Assembly: GCA_035529435.1 (NCBI GenBank)
Contig: DATKWS010000240.1
Coordinates: forward strand, 1-14,425
Source: DATKWS01 sp035529435
GTDB taxonomy: Bacteria; Krumholzibacteriota; Krumholzibacteriia; Krumholzibacteriales; Krumholzibacteriaceae
Direction of reading: 5' to 3'
DNA length: 14,425 nt
Of this stretch, positions 1-6,445 are shown piece by piece (position 1 is the stretch's first letter; each line of letters begins with the position of its first letter). The position numbers and the translations under genes are program-made. A model generated the notes under the pieces. That model searched no databases and was not told the origin of the DNA. It saw only the letters and a list, made by a program, of their open reading frames with translations.

Positions 1-18
1 GCTGGGTGAAAATAATGC

Positions 19-198
19 TCAATCAGGATAACGATAAACATTCAACCCTATCTTCTCATCCCTTTCCAGGACGGGCACATTTCCCTCAGTGGAAGCCACT
101 ATGATGGTCTTACCCGACTTAGATGGGCCGAAGTCCTTGGACAGATCTACTTTAATGATAAGGGTCTCCCCTTCAACGGTCATTTCTACATTCTTCAT
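19..198 (-). CDS. Small conserved hypothetical protein (59 aa)
   Basis: The start is the second in-frame ATG (MKNVEMTVEG…), because AAAGGAG sits 9 bases upstream of it; the longer frame from 219 would place that ribosome site inside the coding region. The protein is short, soluble-looking, with no signal peptide or membrane segment, and probably mostly beta strand. Its middle carries the run FGPSKSGKTIIVASTEGN, followed by GLNVYR near the end. I recall very similar small proteins annotated only as hypothetical in varied bacteria and archaea, so I think it is a real conserved family, but I cannot name a function. SGKT here is not a Walker A motif, since the GxxxxGK spacing is missing. It lies 67 bp downstream of a transposase relic on the same strand. 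Confidence 0.7.
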   Translation of the reverse strand: MKNVEMTVEGETLIIKVDLSKDFGPSKSGKTIIVASTEGNVPVLERDEKIGLNVYRYPD

Positions 199-207
199 CA
201 AATAAAT

Positions 208-214
208 CTCCTTT
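208..214 (-). promoter_or_regulatory. Ribosome binding site deciding the start at 198
   Basis: AAAGGAG on the minus strand, 9 bases before ATG at 198. It overlaps the upstream in-frame ATG at 219, which argues against that earlier start. Confidence 0.6.
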
Positions 215-265
215 CTCAATATCTCCGATTGTGACGTGCCCCCGGGATTTGTACAACTCCGAGAC

Positions 266-421
266 TCAAACTGCTTGGTCCATGGGAGGCGGTTCTCTTG
301 TCACCGGCGCCGGTGGCCGATAACCCAGAGAGCTGTGTGGACGAACCTGATTGTACTCCTTTCTCCATTGTTTCACAAGGAACTCGGCTTCCCGCAGAAA
401 ATACAAGTCTGAGTTTTCGAT
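266..421 (-). pseudogene. IS3-family transposase (orfB/integrase) C-terminal relic
   Basis: Read from 421 to the TGA at 266, one frame gives IENSDLYFLREAEFLVKQWR, then KEYNQVRPHSSLGYRPPAPV and a short tail. The RPHSSLGYRPPAP block and the preceding REAEFLVKQWRKEYN are the hallmark C-terminus of IS3-family DDE transposases, which use a DD-35-E core to move the element. The catalytic core is absent: the frame reaches a stop at 461-463, and I saw no transposase sequence in the ~240 bp further upstream. No terminal inverted repeat was recognised. This is a dead remnant of about 50 codons, not an active element. A 90-residue open frame overlapping it is a shadow. Confidence 0.85.
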
Positions 422-659
422 TCGGCAGTGGGTGATCAGCGACATGTTTAGTGTCAGAAATCATTGGACCCACCCACATACCCACCACCCGTGCATTCCT
501 AAATGAACATCATGAAGAAATCTGGTAGTAGAAGCGGGATTTTCGGGTGTTTGGATCATAGCGGACTGCATCATCGGTATGAATGGAAACAATCGACATA
601 TTGCTTTTGACATTGACGTGCTGTTTTAATATTGGCGGGGGACAACACCCGTGCCGTTA

Positions 660-1127
660 TTAAAAATCGTATAACGCCTTGATTAGACTCCAGGTCGACA
701 TCTCCGTACCGACGACGCTCGAATTATCCAGGGCACGGCAAGAAGCACAACTGTTTATCCATTTCTTGACGTCAAGCACGGTCGTAGAAGTTTGAGTGTC
801 CGTAAATGTCACTGTCAGGTCGAATCCGTCCTTATACGGCGGCATAGTGTTGCAGCTTGAAGACCATGTGAAACCCCAGGGTTCGCACGTTATGGCCTTT
901 CCCGAAGTCGAACTCTTCGTAGTGCCAGTAGTACCGCAAATAGCGTTGAGAGTAAATTCAAGGGAGTCCACCGCCGTGCCCCCCGGTTTTACGTGGAATT
1001 TGAGGTTGGTTAATCCATCCGGAGTTTGATAGACCCACCAACCAGAACCAACCGGGCACTGTGCGGTAGACGCAGTTGATAGTCCGAGAGCCACTAAAGC
1101 AATCAAACTGACTATTAGTCTTCTCAC
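660..1127 (-). CDS. Secreted six-cysteine protein of unknown function (155 aa)
   Basis: The preferred start is GTG at 1127, with AGAAGGGAG 8 bases upstream; an ATG at 1166 would place that site inside the gene. The N-terminus MRRLIVSLIALVALGLSTAS is a classical Sec signal peptide, with cleavage likely after STA (residue 22), leaving mature QCPVGSGWW…. The mature part has six cysteines (residues about 24, 64, 81, 92, 127, 130), an even number, with a terminal CASC pair, suggesting disulfides outside the cytoplasm. It is rich in Ser and Thr and probably beta-rich, with no lipobox and no FlgD-like sorting module. I do not recognise the family. It stands alone, with its own likely promoter upstream. 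Base composition is lower in GC than the large genes to the right, consistent with horizontal acquisition. Confidence 0.75.
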   Translation of the reverse strand: MRRLIVSLIALVALGLSTASTAQCPVGSGWWVYQTPDGLTNLKFHVKPGGTAVDSLEFTLNAICGTTGTTKSSTSGKAITCEPWGFTWSSSCNTMPPYKDGFDLTVTFTDTQTSTTVLDVKKWINSCASCRALDNSSVVGTEMSTWSLIKALYDF

Positions 1128-1135
1128 AATCGCCA

Positions 1136-1144
1136 CTCCCTTCT
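1136..1144 (-). promoter_or_regulatory. Ribosome binding site selecting the GTG start at 1127
   Basis: AGAAGGGAG on the minus strand, 8 bases before GTG at 1127. It favours the GTG that opens directly on the signal peptide over the ATG at 1166. Confidence 0.55.
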
Positions 1145-1223
1145 GTTTATTCCGTCCGCATTGCAATACTCGCAGTTACTGTAGGTCGTTGAATGAATGT
1201 GGACTTTCTTGAGCCGATTTTAA

Positions 1224-1241
1224 GTAACGCTTTCTCGTTAC
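1224..1241. promoter_or_regulatory. Perfect 6-bp inverted repeat, possible operator
   Basis: GTAACG-CTTTCT-CGTTAC: two perfect 6-base arms with a 6-base spacer. It lies just downstream of the proposed -10 (1250-1255), roughly from the expected transcription start into the first transcribed bases. A repressor dyad or a small 5' hairpin both fit; the sequence alone cannot decide. Confidence 0.35.
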
Positions 1242-1249
1242 ACGCGAAT

Positions 1250-1258
1250 AGTATAACA
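1250..1258 (-). promoter_or_regulatory. Extended -10 promoter for the secreted six-cysteine gene
   Basis: The minus strand reads TGT-TATACT: TATACT matches the TATAAT hexamer at five of six bases and carries the TGn extension. No good -35 is visible at 16-18 bases, as expected for extended -10 promoters. It lies about 120 bp upstream of the GTG start at 1127. Confidence 0.4.
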
Positions 1259-1788
1259 TAACACTAATTCTGATACAGCAATTATTTAGCTGCGCTGACT
1301 TCCTGCCTCAATGCCGACCTATAAAATGAGAGAAATCTGACCTCGAAACTGGTGCCCATCAGCTACCCCCGCCATATTAAGTCGATAATTCCCCACTAAA
1401 CTTATCCCCTAACAGTCGGTTATATCAAAGGAATCCGGTTCCCGTGGCAGATACTGCCCTTGGGATGCCCTGTTTATAAGACAGCGCGCCTCAAATATAT
1501 TGCATATATTCCGCTACAGCCGGATTCTACGCAACATTTTGCCGTATAACGCCTTGTAACCCATTGACTTAGCGCAAAACACCCGTATATCTGCCAATGC
1601 CAGGATAAACTCGGCGCCCCGATGAGACCAAAGGGTATTACCATGATCGAACGCAGAGGTGACATATTGAAATGCCAATACTATCGAAGATGCCTGCAGA
1701 TGATCAAAAGGCACGAACAAGAGCCTACCGACAATGAACGCGGCGCGTAATATTCGACTTTTTTCAATGTCTCAACAAAATCCGCCGT
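1259..1788. other. AT-rich stretch with no convincing gene
   Basis: Short open frames exist on both strands (for example 1514-1720 minus and 1474-1665 minus), but none has a ribosome site, a recognisable motif or a codon pattern like its neighbours. The position between two gene relics and the lower GC suggest degraded sequence. I see no RNA gene, CRISPR repeat or insertion-sequence end here. Confidence 0.5.
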
Positions 1789-1980
1789 TTATATTGTTTC
1801 CGCCTCTTCCTGTAACTTCTTCAACAGCGGCTCGACACCCAATCTATTCGACCAGTCTTCCAAGTAGCTCAAATCCAATGTCTCGTATTGAACTTCATAG
1901 ACTCGAAGATCATCGATAAAATGTCTTTCACTGCCTCCCGATTTTTCGGCCCAGCTCAATTTCATCAATATTGTATCTTC
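1789..1980 (-). pseudogene. Nucleotidyltransferase-like gene, C-terminal relic
   Basis: From 1980 to TAA at 1789 one frame reads EDTILMKLSWAEKSGGSERH, then FIDDLRVYEVQYETLDLSYL, then EDWSNRLGVEPLLKKL…. The pattern 'EDxIL-KL-W … R…DD(L/V)RV(…) LDL-YL-W…LGV…LL' is the usual C-terminus of a family of small nucleotidyltransferase-like proteins, often found in toxin-antitoxin or defence-type settings (AbiEii/DUF6036-like is my closest recollection). The N-terminal nucleotidyltransferase core with its GS and D-x-D residues is missing. The first recognisable codon overlaps the stop codon of the beta-helix gene, so the upstream part has been replaced by that gene. It has no start or ribosome site of its own and is almost surely inactive. 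Confidence 0.65.
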
Positions 1981-1999
1981 ACCGCAACAGCACCATCTT
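1979..1999 (-). repeat. Left copy of a 21-bp near-identical inverted repeat (gene 3' end)
   Basis: The last seven codons, including stop, of the beta-helix gene encode KMVLLR-stop. They match the last 21 bases of the plus-strand secreted gene (8717-8737) at 19 of 21 positions, in inverted orientation. The likeliest reason is shared ancestry of the C-terminal module. Confidence 0.6.
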
Positions 2000-4900
2000 G
2001 ATCGTCTCGGAGACCGTTCCCGCCTCGAGACGGCAGAAGTAGATGCCCGATGCCACGGGTGATCCGCTGCCGGTCACGCCGTGCCATACGACTTCGTGGC
2101 GTCCGGGATTCACGAAGCCATCCTTCAGCACGCACACCTTCCGCCCCGAAACGTCGTACACGGCGATTCTGACGAGCGAACGCTCGGCGACGTCGAAGGT
2201 GATCCGCGTCGCGGGATTGAAGGGGTTGGGGTAGACCGCTCGAATGCACGTGACTTCGGGCGCCGCATCCCCGGGCGTTTCCACAGCGGTCACATCCTCG
2301 ATGAAGAAGCACCCGGTCCGCGTCCGCTCGTTCCGGTACATCGGCCAGAAGAGATTGAGGCTCGCGAGGAAGTCGTCGCTGCAGCTCAGGTCGTAGCAGT
2401 AGATCGAGTCGTTCAGGGCCGGTGCGACGAGCTCGAGGGAGCCGTCGCCGTCGAGATCGCCGACGGCGGGGGAGGCAATCAGCCCACCGCATCCTCCCTC
2501 GGGGAAACCGTCCAGGGCGCTCCAGGTGCTCGCATACGGCTCCCATGCATAGAGGCCGCTTCCCGGACCCGGGCTCCCCGCGATCAGCATATTCTCGAAG
2601 GCGATCGGGGAAGGCATATCGTAATCGAGCGTCCACGAACCGGCCGCACATGGAAATGGGTATATCGTCGATTTGTCATTGTCGAGGAGCGTCACCGTGC
2701 CCATCCATTTCCCGAAGGGGGGGAACGTCGTCTGCCAGTACCGCGAGCCCACCACGATCTCCTGGTAGCCATCTTTGTCCGTGTTCGTCAGCGCGAGCGG
2801 TTGTTCGATCGCTCCCGGCACGCGGGGCGGGCCCAGCCAGATACTTCCCGTGAGGTTGATCGCGTACACCGCGCCGTTCAGGCCGCCCACGATGATCTCG
2901 AGGTATCCGTGACCTGCTATATCTCCCATGACCGGTGCGGCCGTGATGACCGTATCGACCACGACGGGCCAATCGACGCTGTAGCTCGCTCCGGATTCAT
3001 CGAGCAGGAAGACCTTCGATTGAAGAGCCGGTTTGGTGTATCCCGTGGCCACGACCGCGATCTCGAAATCGCCGTCGCCGTTCACGTCGCCGACCGCGGC
3101 GGAGGAGGCGTAGGTCCCGCCGAGATTGACCGGCCAGCCTCCCGGATAATCGGTACCGTCGTCATCGATGGCGTATGCACATCCCTCACCCGATTCATTC
3201 AATGCGCCGAGGACGATCTCGAGGAGGCCGTCGTCGTCGAGATCGACGAGGGCGGGGGTCGTCTTGACCGGATTCTTCGTACCGTACTTCCAGAGCTGGT
3301 TCCCCTCGTAGTCGAAAACGTAGAGGAATTCATTGTCGCAACCGAAGACGACCTCCGCATGGTAGTCACCGGTGACGTTACCCACGGCCGGCGACGAGCG
3401 CACCGGTGAACCGATGTCGATCGGCCACCCGGGAACGTTCTCCCCATTGGATGTGAGCGCGTACACATGGCCATCGTTGCACCCGACAATCACCTCCATC
3501 GTTGCCGGGTCGTCGTCGAAGCGGGCGATCGCGGGAGAAGAGCTGAAATCGCCTCCGCCTGCGACGGGCCAATTCTCCTTCTGCGGCGGGCTCCAATGGA
3601 CGGCGTACGGACCGCTTACGTTGTTCCCCTCGTTCCACTCCTCGACCGAGCCGTCCGTGTCGACCTGGAGGTAGCTCGTCCAGTTCGAGAAGCATTCGGC
3701 CTCGATTCCTCCCGCGTTCCAGGTGATCGAATCACCCGCGGCGAGGCTGTCGGCGTGGTACCGGAGGTCCCCCGCGCCGCCGACGACGGGTGGCGAGGAG
3801 AGGTCCTCGTAGTAATCGATGAAAAACGCCCCCGCCTTCCAGTCACCGACGTTCTTGATCTTCACGGTTGCCGTGATTGCGTCGCCGAACTCGGGATTCG
3901 TATCATCGAAATCGACGTCGCTCACGACGAGATCGGGGTACCGGTGGCAGCCAATCCCCAGCGCGCCCATGCTCTCGCCGCAGGGGCTCTGCGCGGCGGC
4001 GCAGGGAGAGATATTGTAGATGGTGTAATCTCCGCCGGGCAGGTCGCAGAAGAGGGGATCGGCGGATATGTTTCCGTTCGTGCCGGTGGGATCGGCGATG
4101 CTGCCGGCGTAGTTCCCCCCATCGTTTCCGTAGACATCGCTGCAAGCGATGTTGAGCGTCGAACCCAGGGGCCTGTATATCCCCTCCGTTTCGTCGTTGA
4201 ACGCGACGATCAGCCGGAAGAAATCGTGATCGTTGTAGTAGCGGATACCCGCTCCGGTGTTGCCGGCGAAGTTGTCGACGATCGTGCAGCGGTGAACGGT
4301 CAGGAGGCCCCCATCGGAGTAGATGCCGCCCCCGTCCACCGCGGCCGTATCCAGCGACATGACGCAATCGGTGAGGCGCATCTCGTCGGCGAAATTGTAT
4401 CCGTCGTATCCGACGCCTCCGCCCGATCCGTCGCATCTGTTCCCCGTGATCTCGCAGTCGTCGACGACCATCGTCCGGCTCCAATCGGATCCGGCGGCGT
4501 CGTATATGCCGCCGCCGTTCCCCTGCGCGTAGTTGTTCTCGATCGCGCAGCCGGTGATCCGCGGATAGCCCCCCGAGTAAAAATAGATCCCGCCGCCGCT
4601 CTCCGCGGTCGCGTTGTTGCTGATCGTGCTGTTCTCGATCCTCGGGGATGCATTGTGTATGGCGATCCCCCGCCCCTCGGGATTGACGCCGAGGTTGACG
4701 TTCCCCGTGATGATGCAGTTCCGTATGATCACGTCGTCCTTGAATCCGATATCGAGGCCGCCCTTCGAGCAGCCGGTGATCGTGAAGCCGTCTATCACGG
4801 CCGTCGTGTCCTGCCGCCAGTAGTAGTCGAAGATGAAGCCGTTGCACCCCCACGCCGGCGTGCTGCCGCCGTCTATGATCGTCGCCGCGGGGCCGCTCTC

Positions 4901-6148
4901 GGACCGGATGTAGAGCCCCTTCCCGTACAGGCGCAGGTAGCGGTTGCCGTTCCCCGTGTAGGTACCCGCCTTGACCTGGATCGTATCCCGGGCGAGTGCC
5001 ATGCCGATACCGCTTGCGATCGTCGTGGCGTCCCCGGAGCCGTCCCATGCAACGTCAATCGTACCGAAGGAGCAGCCCGCCGCCTCCGCACCGACGAGTT
5101 GGCCGCACGGGGAGGCCGCCGGCCGGCAGGGGGATGTGTCGCTGATGGTGAAATCGTAATCCTCGTACATGGTGGGATTGCAGTAGAGGGGATCGAGTGA
5201 GAAGTTGTCGTTGTATCCGGTCTGGTCCGATATAGTGCCTCCGTAGTTGCCGCTCTCGCTACCGAAGACGTCGCAGCACGAGAGGCCCGCCCCCGCGGCG
5301 GCCGCGTCGCCGTATATCCCGTCGCTCAACTCCGAGTATGAGACGATCGAACGGTCGAGAAACGCATACCCGTTCTCGCCGACGTAGATGCCGCCGCCGT
5401 GGTGGTCGAGGACATCCATGACGTTGTGGCTGATCGTGCAGTTGTTGAACGTGATCGTGGCGTCGTCTATGTAGACGCCGCCGCCGTCCCCGTCGACGTG
5501 GTTCCACGCGATGACGCATGAGTCGACCGTGGTGAAGTGAGAGTTGTAGCAGAAGATCCCGCCACCCTCCATAGCGGAGGAGTTATAGATGATACGGCAG
5601 TTCGTAATCGTCGGTGACGCCGCGTTGAGATCTATGCCGCCTCCCTTGAAATCGGTATAATTGCGATAGATCGTACAGTTCTCGATAGCCGGGCTCGACT
5701 CCCTGACGTATATCCCTCCCCCGAGATGCGCCTCGCAGTCCTCGATGATACAGTTCGAGATCGTTGCATCGGCGAGGTAGCAATTGATCCCGCCGCCCTG
5801 ATCCACGGTGAGGCCGTTCTTCAGCGTGAAGCCGTCGAAGGTGATGGAAGCGCCCGATCCGATGAAGTAGAAGCACCGATCGAGCTCCTCCGCGTCGACG
5901 ATCACGTTCTCCGCCCCATCGACGCCGATAATGACGAGATCCTCCCCGACGACGATATTGTGCTCGTAATACGTCCCCGCGTGCACGAGGATCGTATCCC
6001 CGTTCACCGCCCACAAAACCGCCGTGGTTATATCGGGGGCGTCCCCCGAGCCGTCCTCATAGACATGCCATACTGTTTGCGCGTGGCACGGAGCGTACGA
6101 GAGGAATTGGATGAGACAGATGACTGTGAACAATGTTGCTCTTTTCAT
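1979..6148 (-). CDS. Secreted beta-helix / CARDB / FG-GAP-propeller protein with FlgD-like C-terminal module (1389 aa)
   Basis: The start at 6148 has AGGAGG 6 bases upstream and opens on a Sec signal peptide (MKRATLFTVICLIQF…, cleavage likely after CHA, residue 23). Two right-handed beta-helix blocks follow (about 24-360 and 363-734), each beginning with a W-DGSGD…T…AGTY motif, full of GGGIY and (N/D)C-I turns, and ending in a similar Cys-containing unit. Next is a CARDB-like Ig-type domain (738-855; PDLVVSDVDFDD … WNEGNN). Then seven FG-GAP/VCBS-like blades (860-1250) such as GDVNGDGDFEIAVV and GDLDGDGSLELVAP. Last is a FlgD-like module (1305-1389; YPNPFNP … GRHEVVWHG … GIYF … KMVLLR), used in this group as a secretion or surface-anchoring tag. 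The role is inferred as a large cell-surface or released binding protein. No catalytic residues or lyase motif were identified. It is divergent from the gene at 6446. Confidence 0.9.
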   Translation of the reverse strand: MKRATLFTVICLIQFLSYAPCHAQTVWHVYEDGSGDAPDITTAVLWAVNGDTILVHAGTYYEHNIVVGEDLVIIGVDGAENVIVDAEELDRCFYFIGSGASITFDGFTLKNGLTVDQGGGINCYLADATISNCIIEDCEAHLGGGIYVRESSPAIENCTIYRNYTDFKGGGIDLNAASPTITNCRIIYNSSAMEGGGIFCYNSHFTTVDSCVIAWNHVDGDGGGVYIDDATITFNNCTISHNVMDVLDHHGGGIYVGENGYAFLDRSIVSYSELSDGIYGDAAAAGAGLSCCDVFGSESGNYGGTISDQTGYNDNFSLDPLYCNPTMYEDYDFTISDTSPCRPAASPCGQLVGAEAAGCSFGTIDVAWDGSGDATTIASGIGMALARDTIQVKAGTYTGNGNRYLRLYGKGLYIRSESGPAATIIDGGSTPAWGCNGFIFDYYWRQDTTAVIDGFTITGCSKGGLDIGFKDDVIIRNCIITGNVNLGVNPEGRGIAIHNASPRIENSTISNNATAESGGGIYFYSGGYPRITGCAIENNYAQGNGGGIYDAAGSDWSRTMVVDDCEITGNRCDGSGGGVGYDGYNFADEMRLTDCVMSLDTAAVDGGGIYSDGGLLTVHRCTIVDNFAGNTGAGIRYYNDHDFFRLIVAFNDETEGIYRPLGSTLNIACSDVYGNDGGNYAGSIADPTGTNGNISADPLFCDLPGGDYTIYNISPCAAAQSPCGESMGALGIGCHRYPDLVVSDVDFDDTNPEFGDAITATVKIKNVGDWKAGAFFIDYYEDLSSPPVVGGAGDLRYHADSLAAGDSITWNAGGIEAECFSNWTSYLQVDTDGSVEEWNEGNNVSGPYAVHWSPPQKENWPVAGGGDFSSSPAIARFDDDPATMEVIVGCNDGHVYALTSNGENVPGWPIDIGSPVRSSPAVGNVTGDYHAEVVFGCDNEFLYVFDYEGNQLWKYGTKNPVKTTPALVDLDDDGLLEIVLGALNESGEGCAYAIDDDGTDYPGGWPVNLGGTYASSAAVGDVNGDGDFEIAVVATGYTKPALQSKVFLLDESGASYSVDWPVVVDTVITAAPVMGDIAGHGYLEIIVGGLNGAVYAINLTGSIWLGPPRVPGAIEQPLALTNTDKDGYQEIVVGSRYWQTTFPPFGKWMGTVTLLDNDKSTIYPFPCAAGSWTLDYDMPSPIAFENMLIAGSPGPGSGLYAWEPYASTWSALDGFPEGGCGGLIASPAVGDLDGDGSLELVAPALNDSIYCYDLSCSDDFLASLNLFWPMYRNERTRTGCFFIEDVTAVETPGDAAPEVTCIRAVYPNPFNPATRITFDVAERSLVRIAVYDVSGRKVCVLKDGFVNPGRHEVVWHGVTGSGSPVASGIYFCRLEAGTVSETIKMVLLR

Positions 6149-6154
6149 GGTGCT

Positions 6155-6160
6155 CCTCCT
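6155..6160 (-). promoter_or_regulatory. Strong ribosome binding site for the beta-helix gene
   Basis: AGGAGG on the minus strand, 6 bases before ATG at 6148. It fixes the start at the signal peptide rather than at the in-frame codon at 6169. Confidence 0.75.
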
Positions 6161-6182
6161 ATTGTGCACCTCGGCGGTTTCG

Positions 6183-6196
6183 ACCGGAGTTCCGGT
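6183..6196. promoter_or_regulatory. Perfect dyad in the leader of the beta-helix gene
   Basis: ACCGGA-GT-TCCGGT has perfect 6-base arms around a 2-base centre, about 35 bp upstream of the start codon and about 30 bp downstream of the expected transcription start. As RNA it could fold with 5 pairs around AACT. It could be an operator or a leader hairpin. Confidence 0.35.
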
Positions 6197-6230
6197 TTCA
6201 TGCTGTAATCCGTAAAAGATAAGTCCTTAT

Positions 6231-6260
6231 ATTATAACATGGTTTATAAAGTTATGTCAT
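6231..6260 (-). promoter_or_regulatory. Promoter of the beta-helix gene (ATGACA - 18 - TGT TATAAT)
   Basis: On the minus strand, -10 is a perfect TATAAT (6231-6236) with TGT in front, and -35 is ATGACA (6255-6260), five of six to consensus, with an 18-base spacer. The expected start site near 6224 falls inside a small dyad, ATAAG-TC-CTTAT (6219-6230). The leader would be about 75 nt. Confidence 0.6.
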
Positions 6261-6432
6261 TACCAAAACTCGGGCCCTTTCAACAAACATATGGCGTTCG
6301 ATCCCGGAATATTTTATCTTTCCCAAAGAAAGAGATTACCCAGATTCATCGTGTAAATCCCCACCGAACGGCTGCCTTCGTAGTGGAAAACGGCAGCAGG
6401 TTGCAGGTCCACCACCTATTTTCGCCGAAACT

Positions 6433-6438
6433 GGGGGG
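6433..6438 (+). promoter_or_regulatory. Ribosome binding site deciding the start at 6446
   Basis: GGGGGG, 7 bases before ATG at 6446, which opens directly on a signal peptide. The start at 6239 of the longer open frame has no such site and lies in the divergent promoter. Confidence 0.55.
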
Positions 6439-6445
6439 TAATGTA

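Larger units (their letters stand above)
6149..6445. other. Divergent intergenic region between the two large secreted-protein genes
   Basis: It holds a strong minus-strand promoter (6231-6260), two short dyads (6183-6196 and 6219-6230), and, in the plus-strand leader, a GCTGCC/GGCAGC pair (6371-6376 and 6392-6397) that could form a hairpin with a 15-base loop. I found no convincing plus-strand promoter. An open frame from 6239 into the plus-strand gene crosses the minus-strand promoter and is not believed to be translated. Confidence 0.55.

Noticed and set aside
216..488. 90-residue minus-strand open frame
   Set aside because: The neighbouring frame in the same DNA reads as an IS3 transposase C-terminus, so this one is a shadow.
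581..659. Possible terminator after the six-cysteine gene (GGCACGGG…CCCCCGCC)
   Set aside because: The stem has two adjacent mismatches and no T run follows on the minus strand.
668..1556. 14-base repeat CGTATAACGCCTTG at 668-681 and 1543-1556, considered as integron attC-like ends
   Set aside because: No paired inner arms or hairpin like an attC site around either copy, and one copy lies within the coding end of the secreted gene; one such match in 14 kb is near chance.
1734..1919. 61-residue plus-strand open frame
   Set aside because: It is antisense to the nucleotidyltransferase-like relic, whose minus-strand reading shows a family pattern.
3467..5200. 577-residue open frame on the plus strand, with further long frames at 2081-3409 (plus) and 3903-5048 (minus)
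   Set aside because: They lie inside the beta-helix/propeller gene, have no ribosome sites or recognisable domains, and show the Arg/Asp/Val/Ala-rich makeup of antisense or shifted reading in GC-rich DNA.
4100..5900. Repetitive-looking GGCGGC/GCCGCC-rich DNA, considered as a CRISPR or tandem repeat
   Set aside because: The spacing is irregular and the repeats encode GGGIY coils of the beta-helix; there are no constant repeats with unique spacers.
6239..6445. 69-codon N-terminal extension of the plus-strand secreted protein
   Set aside because: It would bury the signal peptide, has no ribosome site and crosses the divergent promoter at 6231-6260.
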